A program made the translations under genes and the position numbers. A DNA stretch of 64,000 nucleotides, taken from Pelodera strongyloides. Its lineage: Eukaryota; Nematoda; Chromadorea; Rhabditida; Rhabditidae. Below the pieces are notes generated by a model that saw only the letters and a list, made by a program, of their open reading frames with translations, was not told the origin of the DNA and ran no database searches. The stretch covers positions 35,285-99,284 of the forward strand of contig JAANDG010000548.1 of the NCBI GenBank assembly GCA_036852015.1, given 5' to 3'. Below, piece after piece: positions 35,830 through 46,862 of this stretch; position 1 is the first letter of the stretch; every line of letters starts with the position of its first letter.

Positions 35830-38800
35830 ATGATGCCTTCTGGTAGAAATGATTTCGGCAATTTGTTTGACGGAATGGACGACGGACGAGCTCTGCAGTC
35901 GGACGATGACTTTCCCTCAACGTCGCGCACTTATTCTGAATTGCGACCGGTTTCCTTGGAGAACGTAATCAACCATAGACTTTAATGCTTTTCCTCATAT
36001 TACTTTTCTCTGAGCCATTAACTAATGACGGGGGCAGTAGGACTTCTCGTAGTTGTTTTGACTAATATAAAAGTTTGTGTTAGAAAGAATTATACCCTTA
36101 ATGCCATAACGTGTTTACGGTAGTTGGTATTCCCTTCATTGTTTACTCATATGTGCTTTTGCTGTTAATTTTTCTCAACCTTGTTATTAAGTTTGACTTG
36201 AGAAGGGGTATATTTCTCATTTATTTATAATAATATATATCTAAACAATTCGAACAATAGTAATTAAACCTGTATGGCTGTTTGGAGTAATGCACCAAAC
36301 TACTATGGCCATTAAACCTCAAACTTGGGTAATTAATCCAACCGTCCTCTTGAAGTAATGCATCAAGCAGGATTAATAGTACAACCTCAAACTTGGGTAA
36401 TTGAACCACTCGGCGTTTGGAGTAATGCACCAAACGTCGCCAAATAGAACCTCAAACCTGGGTAGGTCAACCATCTTCGCCTCGAAATTCGTTACAAGGT
36501 TTCCTTTTCAGGCAACCGCTTCGTCTGTAGAGGATGGTTTTCGTTCAGCCTATACAGCAGAACAGAGGTACCCTATATGATATCATCCCTCGACTTCATT
36601 CCTATCCAAATATTTTTGACCCGCGCAAGGCAGTCGGTTCTTTAAGCCCCAACCTTTTTGCTATACTTCTTTGTTTTAGTGAAATTCCGATCAGTGAATT
36701 CCCAACCCAAACTGAAGCATCCACATCCGACGATGACTATGCCGCCTACTACTACAACGTGCATGATGTACACCAAGAGCTCATTGACCAGGTATGTGCC
36801 GTACTTTGAGAATATAAAGGCCCTTGTTTTATTTTGTATGCGTTTTTTCGTTTGGTCATTGGTATTTGTTTGTAGATTATTAGGACAACTTTGGTTTCCG
36901 AGATACCATAGCATCCCTTTTTAATATTTAAATTCTTTTAGACACTTCGCGATCTCGAAGATGCGGAGGAACGTCACAAAAACGTGAATAGGCTTTTAGA
37001 AGAAGAACTTTTAACTGTTTCCCAAGCTGAACATGTGCTCCAGGAAAAGGATAAAGCGCGCCTTGCAATGCAACAGTTCCTTACAGAAAATAGGGTTCGT
37101 TTTTTTCTTTATGTGTTTTTGGAAAATATTGGCTTATGTCATTCTTTACGCACTGGTCTTGGTATTTGATCTTGTTTTTATTAAATATTGGATAGTTCCT
37201 TCACAATTACTCCGTTCACATACGCAAAACAATGCGACACTAGATAATTACTACTCGAGAAGCGATCACGCGAGCAGTTAAAACTGACTCTTGTGTCAAC
37301 TTTTTTTATAAACCGATTTTCAGAAAAAGGAGATGTTCGCGTGCTTCGTTTGTGGTCGGGCTTATTATGACGAAAATGAAATGCGGCGCCACATAAACAA
37401 GGAACATTTATTACAGAAAGAGGTAGGTTTTACATTAATTGCTAGATTAGTGTGCATGTGCATCATCACTTATGATGAATATATTAATTACATTGTAGCA
37501 GAAATGATCTATGTCTACTAAAGGTACTGCTAACATATGTCGATTTCAAATCGACACATGTTGGTAGTGTCTTTAGTAGACATTGATCATTTCTGCTACG
37601 CAGTACTCATGTTTCCCCTCGCTTTATTTTCTGAATAATAACTTTTAAAACTTTACAATTTATGTTTCCTTTACAGACGCACAACCTGAAGTGTCCGAAA
37701 TGTCACCTGTGTTTCAAGCATCGTCAGCATATGAACAGACACGTCAAGTTGGTGCACAGTGAGAACACCGGCTTTCCATGCACCCACTGTAAAGCCAAGT
37801 TTGCGTAAGTGCTTTTATGCGTTTTCCCCTCCTCCTTCCATTTAAGTTGTGTTGATTTATTCTTACTTGGAAAAAGACTTTGCCTTGCCCCGCAAATTAT
37901 GATCATGTATTGTGATTGCAACAGCCAGCTCCAACTGTTGTACTCGAGTTATTCTGTGAATTTGATTCCATACCTGAAAAGGCCCTAGTCCGAAAAGTAT
38001 ACTAGTCTACACCTACCTGTACATGATTGTTTACAGTTCATTTATCAATTGTAGTTTGTAGTTAACTATCGCCGATGCTGTGGTAGCGCGTCGTGAAGTG
38101 TTATTAATCCTATACTTATTTTAGCACGAATGAAAGTCTGTCAGTGCACAAGTCGAGAGTGCATAACTTGGATGAGGAAGATGAACAGATTGAAGAAAAG
38201 GAATTGAATTGTGAGCATTGTCAACAATCATTCGGATTGGAAGTCGAGTTGAAGGTACATGTTTTTCGTTTCATTTTTTTAAGTAAGATTCATAGAGTAA
38301 CTATCATCAGCTCAATTTGGGGCAAATATTTTTAGTTATTGGATTGGATGGCAGATTTGAAATACCGCAACGTAGTTAACCATCCTGAATTCCTGCCGTT
38401 GTTTAGCTTGTTGCATCTTTGTTTGTTGTTTGAATTTGGAAGCGGCTGTGGACTTGCTCAAGTCTACCATATTATCAACATTATTCTAATACCGTGTTTT
38501 TTCAGCGCCATGAATACTACTGTAAGCGTAAGGACGAAATTTTGGAGCAGAGAGCGAAGAGAAAGCAAGAGTTAATGGAGGAAGCTTCCAGAAGGTATGC
38601 TTTCGTTCTTTCCTTTTACGTTGACCTTTTAGGTATGTAATTGAGTTTTATAGTATTCTTTTCGTTTCAGTTTCACTTTGCCTGTTTATTGCCTGGCCTT
38701 GTTTGGTAGTTATATTGTACCTTTATTTGATATCATTTATTTACACTTTTTAGCTGTTCTTCGAGGTCCGTTTCCCCAGTAATTCTCGCACTCTCACCGA

Positions 38801-40074
38801 GTGGAAGACCAAAGCTTGGTGAGTGTTATTTATGTTTGATCTTGATGTGCAGTGCATTTGATGTATTTTCACGTGTAAGTGTCCACCTATTCGATGGTTT
38901 CGTTGTTTACAAAGTTACACTGGGCTTAGATGAGTCAGCTAGCTTATCCCTGCACCACAGTGAAATAAATTTGTAGAACGGTATTGCACACAGTTTGTGA
39001 CAGAAAGGCACATAACACAGAACGGTACACAATCATTTTGAAATGTTTATCGTTTAGACAAATCGTGCCCCTTCTGCCGCATGATTTGTGCATCGATGCA
39101 GTCGAGAAACCGACATATTAAGAGGGCCCATCCAGAAAAGAAGGACGATCCATTGGTTTCCACAAAACAGTATATTAAAGTGGAAAGCGTGAGTTTTTTA
39201 TTTTTTTTTTTATGTTAGTTCTATGACTTAGTTCCTGTGTTTGAAGGGGTATGGATTTTGGATGGTTTTTCGGCCGCTAGATTCGAGTTGCCCAAACCCA
39301 ATAGAAAAGATTTTATCAAAATATGGTTTGTTCACTGGGAAATAATGTTAAATAAGAAGCATATAGACGCAAAGCCGATTGTGGTTGGCTTTTGCAGGCG
39401 CGAGTCTTCTGTGACCGAACGGGACGTTTATTCTTTCGGCTTCTCTGAAACTAAACACTAAACCGTGTTGCCACTTGCCATGAAGTGGATATGTTTAATG
39501 TTTTTCAAACCTGTTTCTTTTCCAGCCGTATCTGCCATTCGGATGCACTACTTGTGGCAAGAGGTTCTCTTCACAAGCGAGTCTTGGGACACACAAGAAG
39601 AGGGTGCATGAGAATGATACTCCTTTCGGATGCGATCTGTGCGACAAACGGTGGGCAATTGTAGTTTATGTCTGATTATTCGGTGGTTTGTATAACGTTC
39701 TTACGTACCATTGAAGTGGTCTGCTTAGTGTGTGTGGATTGTCGGTTCACAGAACTCTGCTATTTTCTAGACTTCAGGGACGGGAGGAAGGATTTGTAAA
39801 TGTCTTTTTTCAATTTATGCCCGAGTGAAGCGGTCATGTGGTATCATCTGGCACTTGCAGTTATGCATTTGCTTGATGTTCTTTGGAGAGAACTGGTCAT
39901 TTAGTATACTGTATGCGTGATGTCGTGACAATATCCATTTTCAGGTTTCCGCTGGCTTCGGAGCTTCGAAAACATATTATTCGTTCACATAAAGATGGAG
40001 AGTCCAGACCGGATGGACGGAAGAAAATAGCACGTATTGATGAGGAGAGTGCAGACGATCTTCTCACTTTCTGA
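35830..40074 (+). CDS. Seven-finger C2H2-type zinc-finger protein, 12 exons, about 450 aa
   Basis: Probably a nuclear DNA-binding protein; no specific ortholog recognised. Exons: 35830-35964, 36512-36567, 36680-36791, 36942-37094, 37324-37422, 37677-37804, 38125-38254, 38506-38594, 38754-38818, 39058-39188, 39526-39650, 39945-40074, in phase over 1353 nt. Residues 1-101 are acidic and Ser/Thr-rich; 102-152 is a Glu/Lys-rich coiled coil (LLEEELLTVSQAEHVLQEK). Fingers lie at 159-180, 191-212, 220-241, 257-277, 326-347, 373-394 and 402-423. Finger 4 ends in Cys (C2HC type); a basic spacer with RAKRKQE separates it from finger 5. Introns cut fingers 3, 4 and 7. Linkers are not TGEKP-like, unlike KRAB-type arrays. 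AATAAA at 40597-40602 fits the 3' end. Confidence 0.9.
36290..36470. repeat. Tandem repeat in intron 1 of the zinc-finger gene
   Basis: AACCTCAAACTTGGGTAATT or a close variant recurs at about 36315, 36383 and 36448, with GTAATGCACCAAAC between. The unit is 65-68 bp in about 3 copies. Confidence 0.7.
37495..37599. mobile_element. 105-nt near-perfect hairpin in a zinc-finger gene intron
   Basis: A 52-nt arm starting GTAGCAGAAATGATC is mirrored by a second arm with 6 mismatches, around a single-base loop (GTCGATTT-C-AAATCGAC). It could be a small MITE or, since it is transcribed within the intron, a source of small RNAs. Confidence 0.65.
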
Positions 40075-40596
40075 ACACATTGCTATCCAATGGAACGCCT
40101 TATGTAAATAGTCTTTGATGACCATGTTTGGTGGTTGTGAGGGTGAGAGAGCGAGAGTGTGGAGACTATCGAGAGGGAGAGAGAATTTACTTATGTGGTA
40201 TGATTTTTTCTGTATGCTTATGTCCACTGAGTACATTTTATCTTTTACAAATGTAAAGTGCAATAGTTATGATAATAGTATAGTGATATAGTCGTTTCTC
40301 GTTTGGAAATTTTTCTGAATTTCGTAGTTTTTTCTGTGTATTTTGAAGACTAATTTGTTTATTGTGTGTCAGGTTGACCATGTGTTGCATGTTACGGTGT
40401 ATATTTTGTATTTTAGGGAAGTTAAATCGACCAGTTTATTTTTGGGCTTATATTTGTCTCATATTGACTATCAGTCTTCAGTCATATATTTTGAAATTGA
40501 TATTTTACATGCATGTTGCCAAATATTATCACAATTGCTCGTTTTTCTAATCATGTATTTCTTTGTAAAAAGTAGTGTTTTCTAATCTGATAGTGT

Positions 40597-40602
40597 AATA
40601 AA
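40597..40602 (+). terminator. Polyadenylation signal of the zinc-finger gene
   Basis: AATAAA 523 nt after the stop codon, followed within about 30 nt by a TG/T-rich stretch. It is the first good signal in the 3' region. Confidence 0.6.
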
Positions 40603-43023
40603 GCTTTTCTGAAATAATTCAGTGTTTATTTGTGCATTCTGGGTCTTTTTCCGGTTTGAACTTTCGATTTTGTTCTTCATTTTTTAAGTTGTTATTTGTG
40701 TGGTGAGGTGTTCATCATTATATTTTTGGTTTACATTATAGATCTACGTCGCCGGTGTGTGCTCGTCGTGGAACGGCTGTGAGTTTGCCTTTTTTTCCTT
40801 TGGGTTGCGTGGTATACTGATGTTTTGTTTACTGAAAATGATGATAAACTCATTTACTAATAGAATCTCCCGTTTATCTTATGTTTTACTATTGTTATTT
40901 TCTATGATCAATTCTATCCTGTTATTCGTATTTTGCTTGCAGTAGCGGGTTTACACGATCTGGATCTGCTGTTCTACTAGTTGCTACCTGCTCCAGACTA
41001 TTGCAAGCTAAGGCCAAGATTAGACGAAAAAATGTGCCGGATTCCCCATTCCCCCCTATTTTTGCCATTTTTAAGTCCAAAATGTGTTCCAACCGATTTT
41101 GGGGGAAAATATGAAGAGATGCTAAGAAAAGTGAACCTTTCCCCCAAAAATACCAAGAAAATGAGTTTGGGGTGTTCCCCCCAAAATCACCTCTCGGACC
41201 TAGCCTGAAACTTGTCAGAATCTTGGCCTATGATTGTAAGTTATCTTTGGTCATACTTCTGAATCAATATTGACAAAAGTTTAAATGTCCATTGTTCACC
41301 TGTCTGCAACATTCCTTTCTTTTCCCGATAACAGTTCTGATATCGCCTTTTGCAGCAGTCATTTAGTTTTATGGGCTTCACTCTTCCGGCGTTTCACTGT
41401 CTTACAATTGTTATTCACCCGGAAATCTCCTTTTGAATGTTCCTGGTAATTAAGTAACGTACGCATACATAAGTATCTGGGTGGTAGCGTAGCGAAATAA
41501 CTCACTAAGCTGTCCCTCTTAAGTTTTTGCGTGTATCCATTCATGCTTACTTGAAAAAAAGTTGTTCTGACTGTTTCATTGAGAAAACTTGTCATTTGTT
41601 AGCAGAATAAGGTCCCTATGCACATCACAGAGATGTAGCCGGCTGCTTGACGTAGCGACATTATTGTACGTTATTGTGTTATTGTACATTGTAACGACGT
41701 TATTGACGTTATTGTTATTGTACGTTATTGTTATTGTTATTGTGGTTACAAGGAAATTACAGATTTAATGTAGACTTATTATTTCAATCAATATAGTATA
41801 ATGTCTTCTTCTTCTTCTTTGCGTTTGCCCCCGCTGAACTCTCGACTTTATTAGCAATGGTTCTCCGTTCGGTTCCAAGTTCCAATTCCACACACTTGTG
41901 AAGTGATTGGTTCCGTTAGTCATCATTGTTTGGATTGCCAACTTTTTCTGCTTACATTAGGTAATTTATTATTTGTTCATTTTGTCTCTTTCAGATAGAA
42001 AGGTTCTTTTTATAATAATTGAGGCTGTGCTCTGCCACTGAAAGTATCAAATTTTCCCTCACGTGTTTGTATGCACATTTCTGGACAGCATTTTTTTGTG
42101 TGTATTTGCTGAAACTCCATTTCTATTATGTGTTTGCGTATGTGAGTGGAGTAGAATTGTTGGAAATTCACTTTTTGCACTTCTCTCTTACCATTAGGTG
42201 GGGTTTACCAGATGCCGCGCCAGCGCCATTATAGTTTTCTTACATGTGCCCGTCGTGCAATTGTCGAGGAAGCCGGCTGTGTTCCTAGGTTGAGATCATT
42301 ACTTGTAACTTGTAGACATGTATTATTAGTGGATAATGGTACAAGTGAGCGACGCTAAGGGAGAGGCTTTATGAGTCGATGTCTTGTTTTATGAGTTTTA
42401 AGTCTGCTAGGTGAGCTTGTCTTGGGATTTTCATCGTATTTGCCATGTGAAGAAATTTTTGGCTCATTTTTTCTTTTGTAAAAGTATGTATAGGCTACAG
42501 GAATAAGTTGTTTCGTTTTGATCCGGTTCTGCTTTTATGTGCTCGGTTTTGTCTGGATGTTAAATCCTTTTTACCTTACTGCTGTACTGCTAAACCCTGC
42601 GCCTGCCCTTTTTGGTTCTCTTCCTATATCAGTACAGTACTGCTTTAGCTGGGTGTCAAATCTTTTCCGAGAACCTGTTACATGTTTTATTGCTTCGTGC
42701 TCCCATTTCACAAAGGGATTTCATACCAGATACCATACTAGAAACATCTCTTAAATGTTTGATTTTGTTATTGTAAATATTGATATGAGCTGGATATTAA
42801 TCGGCAATATATTCTATTTATTTATTGATCTTACCACGTGCAGATGAAGAACCGTAGTTTTAATTGTTACCATTTTTGGTGAAAGTGGTTTGTTTCGAGA
42901 CGGAGACTATGCTAGTAAAATACATCCAACATCCCCAAAATTTGTACACGGTTCACTACACGGGAATGGATTTGGAATTTGGATTGTCCAGTACAAGTTT
43001 CGCAAACCACATGCAATACTCCT

Positions 43024-43466
43024 TTAAAGCGAAATGCCAGCCTCTTTGGAAAATTTGCATATGATAAGCAAATCCTATGTATCCTATGCTAATTTTGCGC
43101 GGCATTCTTTTAGTACTCGTACTAAAAGCGTCCCGAAAAACCGCCTCGTCTAAATCCAAAAAGCAAATGATCATCCGGGGAGTCTGCACATTCATACAGT
43201 GCAATGCGGCAACGATGTATGATGTGAGTAATATACAGCGAGACTTTTTCGGCCTCTGGTCTTCGAAAAGCTTTTTGAAACCGATGACTTCGGACTTCGG
43301 TATCCTTGCTTGGGCCTCATGAATACCAAGCAAAAAAATGAGTAATATAAAAAGCGCGACCTCCGACCTATGTTGGACGATTGCGCAAAATTAGCATAGG
43401 ATACATAGGATTTGCTTATCATATGCAAATTGCAAATTTTCCAAAGGGGCTAGCATTTCGCTTTAA
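43024..43466. mobile_element. TTAA-flanked foldback element, AGCGAAATGC family, long copy
   Basis: The left arm begins TTAA-AGCGAAATGCCAGCC and runs about 80 bp through TTGCATATGATAAGCAAATC. The right arm (43384-43466) is its inverted copy, ending GGCTAGCATTTCGCT-TTAA. About 280 bp of unrelated sequence lies between. The same arms form the compact element at 48016-48186. Confidence 0.8.
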
Positions 43467-43794
43467 AGAAGATTTGATTGGGATTTGGGTTCTTAATGCT
43501 TGATGATGTGATGTGAAATATGAAGAGTGTATAATGGAGAGTGGGTGGATCTTGTGTGCCCAGGTCGCTTATCTCATCGCTGTTTGTCCTGGTCGATTTT
43601 CGCTCAGCTGATTGTTGATGCGGGATCCCAGCCAGTTCTTTTCTCGTCACTCTTTTTGAGTACCTGAACTGGTGAACATCAAAATTATTTCATTTTTCTG
43701 ATCTGGAACTTTTCTTTATTGTTGTTTTTTTGTTAATCTTGACAGGCTGCTGAAAATTTGGGTTTGTATACCTTTACTACAGTAGTACCACGTC

Positions 43795-43823
43795 TTTTTT
43801 TTTTTTTGGGGGGGGGGGGGGGG
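43795..43823 (+). repeat. Homopolymer junction T13-G16
   Basis: Thirteen T followed by sixteen G on the plus strand. It may be a slippage-prone natural tract, a G-quadruplex former or an assembly weak point. Confidence 0.8.
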
Positions 43824-44725
43824 AGTCATCATTCATTGCTTTGAGGGGGAGCTAGCACATGTTCATCTACCAACAGTCGATGTGCGTACACTTCGGTGTC
43901 GCATTTTAAAATATTAACTATTGCAATCATTTCATATTGGGTGGTTATGTGGTTTTGTGGTTAGTAAATTTTATTGATAGGGTTGGTTCCCAGCTACCGT
44001 TTTTCTGTTTGTTACTGATGGTCGATGGAGGAGGGAGGGATAACTAGGTTTCTGTCAGTGTTCTAGTACATATGGTGCCCGTAAACGACGTTGCCTCATA
44101 AGCGTATTGTTATCTCTATTCTATGGCTCTTCTGACTTAATTATTCCCCGTCTGAATGACTCCCTTTCATTCATTTCTCTTGTTTCTTCCAATTTCGGGG
44201 CCCATATCATGCAAATTTTGTGTCTTATTTTCTCGGGACTCTCGAGGTTTGCACACTTTCTCTGGTCTCTTAGCACCTCTACTTCTTTTCCTTTCTTACC
44301 CGTAGAATGTGTACCTCTGATCCATCGTACCTTTCCCTGTCTAGTCACTCAATCTACTGTATATTGTTTCGTTTCTGGTTTTCCCTCTCTCTTCTCTCTT
44401 TGTATGTCTCTGCCACCCTCCACCCTCCCTCTCTCTCTCGTCCCCCGTTTCTGTATCGATCGTAGTCCCCGTATTCCCTCTCTTACCACCACCCTTTCGG
44501 TGGTCCCTCCCTAGTTCTATAGTATGCAATGCACTTGCACTATACGGATTTCTGGTCCTTCTGAGGATAGAGGCTTGAAATCTGGAGGCTTTTTCTCTCT
44601 TGTTTTGTGCGGTAGTACGGTGATACCTCAAGTTTTACAGTGATAAATGTTTTTTACTCTATAATTATTTATTTCTTATAGATTTTCTTAATTTTGCCTC
44701 ATATATTTGGGTAGTTGCTTCTGTG

Positions 44726-45123
44726 TTAAAGGGACAGGCCCGTCAAAATAAACCTACATTTACGATACGTTCATAATGACTATCAAGCATTTTTATTACA
44801 ATATATACAAACTAAATTTCACCATTATTCGCCCTAGACAACTTTTTTTCCAATGCGCTCTGCTCAAATGTATACCATAAAACTGCAGATTTCAAAGCTA
44901 TATATGCAAATTTTAATCGCATTATAATTTCACGATAAATTTGCATTGACGACAAGGATATTTGCGGCTCTACGGTATACATTTGAGCAGAGCGCATCGG
45001 AAAAAAGTTTTCAATGGCAAATAAATGTGAAATTTAGTTTGTATATATTGTAATAAAAATGCTTGATAGTCACTATGGACCTATCGTAAATATACTATTA
45101 CTTTGATGGGCCTGTCCCTTTAA
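44726..45123. mobile_element. TTAA-flanked foldback element, AGGGACAGGCCC ends
   Basis: Starts TTAA-AGGGACAGGCCC and ends GGGCCTGTCCC-TTTAA. Inverted arms of roughly 150-190 bp include CTATCAAGCATTTTTATTAC / GTAATAAAAATGCTTGATAG and TGCTCAAATGTATACC / GGTATACATTTGAGCA. The ends resemble those of 17848-18307. It has no coding capacity. Confidence 0.8.
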
Positions 45124-46862
45124 GTGTATTTATTTCTAGTCTCCATTGCAAATGTAATTAGGACATTGTGATAGTTTTATATGTTTTTTTTTAGTCCTGC
45201 ACAACTTTGTAACCATAACCAACCGTAAACCGTGTAACCTATGAAAAGGCGGTTTTGTTCGGTGACGTTGACTAGACACTGTAGTGGTTCATAAAACTTA
45301 TTTCATAAAAATATGGGTTTGTTGGTTCATAAGTTATAATGGTTTATTCAAGTTTATGCAAAGTGAAAAGGTTTATGGTTTATGCGTGTATTATGTTTTC
45401 CCTTCCCCGTGTCCGTGTTAATGTTTGTGTAGGTGATTCATACTTTGGCATAATACGTGTGTGGTTCCTTTTTAACAGGTGCAGTTGCAGTTCCGATTTT
45501 TGCCTTTTCAGTTTTTTTTTACCTTTTCTGGTTAACTTGGATCATTGGACCTGGCCTTTTTAATGTTATCATGATTATTCTTACAGCTTACAATTAGTAG
45601 TGTATTCCACGTCCGCGTGACTAATTAAATTGTAAAATTGTATCATCGCTTGGGTGGTAGATGCTCCTTTTGGTGTTTATCTCGTTTAAGTTTTCTTTTC
45701 TCTCCCCTTCCCGTACTATTTTCTGTGTTCGAGCCTCATCTCTTCTTATTTTAAAGGGATGAGTCAGCCGTACTCAACGGCCACTGTTCGATTTGGTTGG
45801 ATTGGCTTTCCCGGCCTTCACATTCCTCCACGCCCATCCCTTTAACTGACTAATTTACTTGTAGACAAGAAACAGGGTTTAGGTTTAGGTGTACTGATTG
45901 CTCTTTTTATATGTGCCTTTTGCATGCTGAATGTTGAATGATTGGTCTCCCTTTATTCTCTATTTCTTATCTTCCCAATTCTCCATCTTTTGGAGTATGC
46001 ACAGTAGGAAAGGTTTTTTTCATTATGTTACGTTGTTTTATAATGAATGTGGTTCATTGTTCCTTCCTTCGTTAGCCCTGTTAGCCGTAGAACTTAGTTA
46101 GCACTACGATTAGGGTGAGTCACGCAGACATCAATGCGAATTCGAGGCAATTCACAATATAAGTACTTGGTGACTTTTTTTTATTTCGGGAAGTAAACTG
46201 AGCTGGTGGTTAAAATGTCTCTTCTCACAGCGCCCCTAACCAGAAACCAGAGTGAATATTAATTTTCATCTTTTTTTCCTTGTCAATATTCTGTGTGAGT
46301 TGGTCCCGTGGGGAGAAGTTATGTGCCTTTTGCGTGCTGAATGATTTTCTCCCTCTGTTTACTATTTCTTATCTGTGTCCAATTCTTTATCTTTTGAAGT
46401 ATGCACACGTACACTCGGCGTGAATTTTTATGTTTACAAACACACCATTCTGAAATATTGATTTGGGTTTGTTCGAGTTATCTTAGGGACGTTTATTGAT
46501 TTTTGTTGTTGGGAATTTATAGTGTTGTTTATCGATTTTCATTGCCCGTTGTTTGTTTACTTATTTGATTTGGGATTTATTTTTCGAACGCGTTCCGGTT
46601 TTTGTTCTGATTTTATGAGGCTGTTTTCATGCAGGTTTATGTTACTGAAAGTGCGCCGCTAGTACATCGCTGCGTTAAGGTGATGAGGTGAAATAGCGTA
46701 TGGTAGTCGGTAAGAAGTATTACTTTAGGAAGTAAACTTGGTGAAAACCGCCTCATAAACCCTAACGAAATGAATAATTATTTTCTGATCAGTTTGCTTT
46801 GCAGGTTTTTATCCCCTATTTTTCTACTCACTAGCACCACGTAGGGAGAGAGCAGACCAGCC

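Larger units (their letters stand above)
40075..46862. other. Intergenic region between the zinc-finger and CD2AP-like genes
   Basis: Begins with about 0.5 kb of probable 3' UTR. Then follow T-rich sequence, short TTC and TTATTG repeats (about 41640-41820), two foldback elements (43024-43466 and 44726-45123), a T13-G16 homopolymer junction (43795-43823) and long pyrimidine tracts. Some reading frames are open (for example 44107-44514) but are low-complexity, without splice partners or known domains. A splice acceptor at 46804 upstream of the next ATG suggests a 5' UTR intron or trans-splicing. Confidence 0.5.

Noticed and set aside
42956..43333. Open frame of 125 codons on the minus strand
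   Set aside because: It spans the left arm and interior of the TTAA foldback element and has no known domain.
44107..44514. Open reading frame of 135 codons on the plus strand
   Set aside because: Low-complexity, pyrimidine-driven Ser/Phe/Leu composition, no domain, no splice partners, and the opposite frame is an equally meaningless Arg/Glu run.
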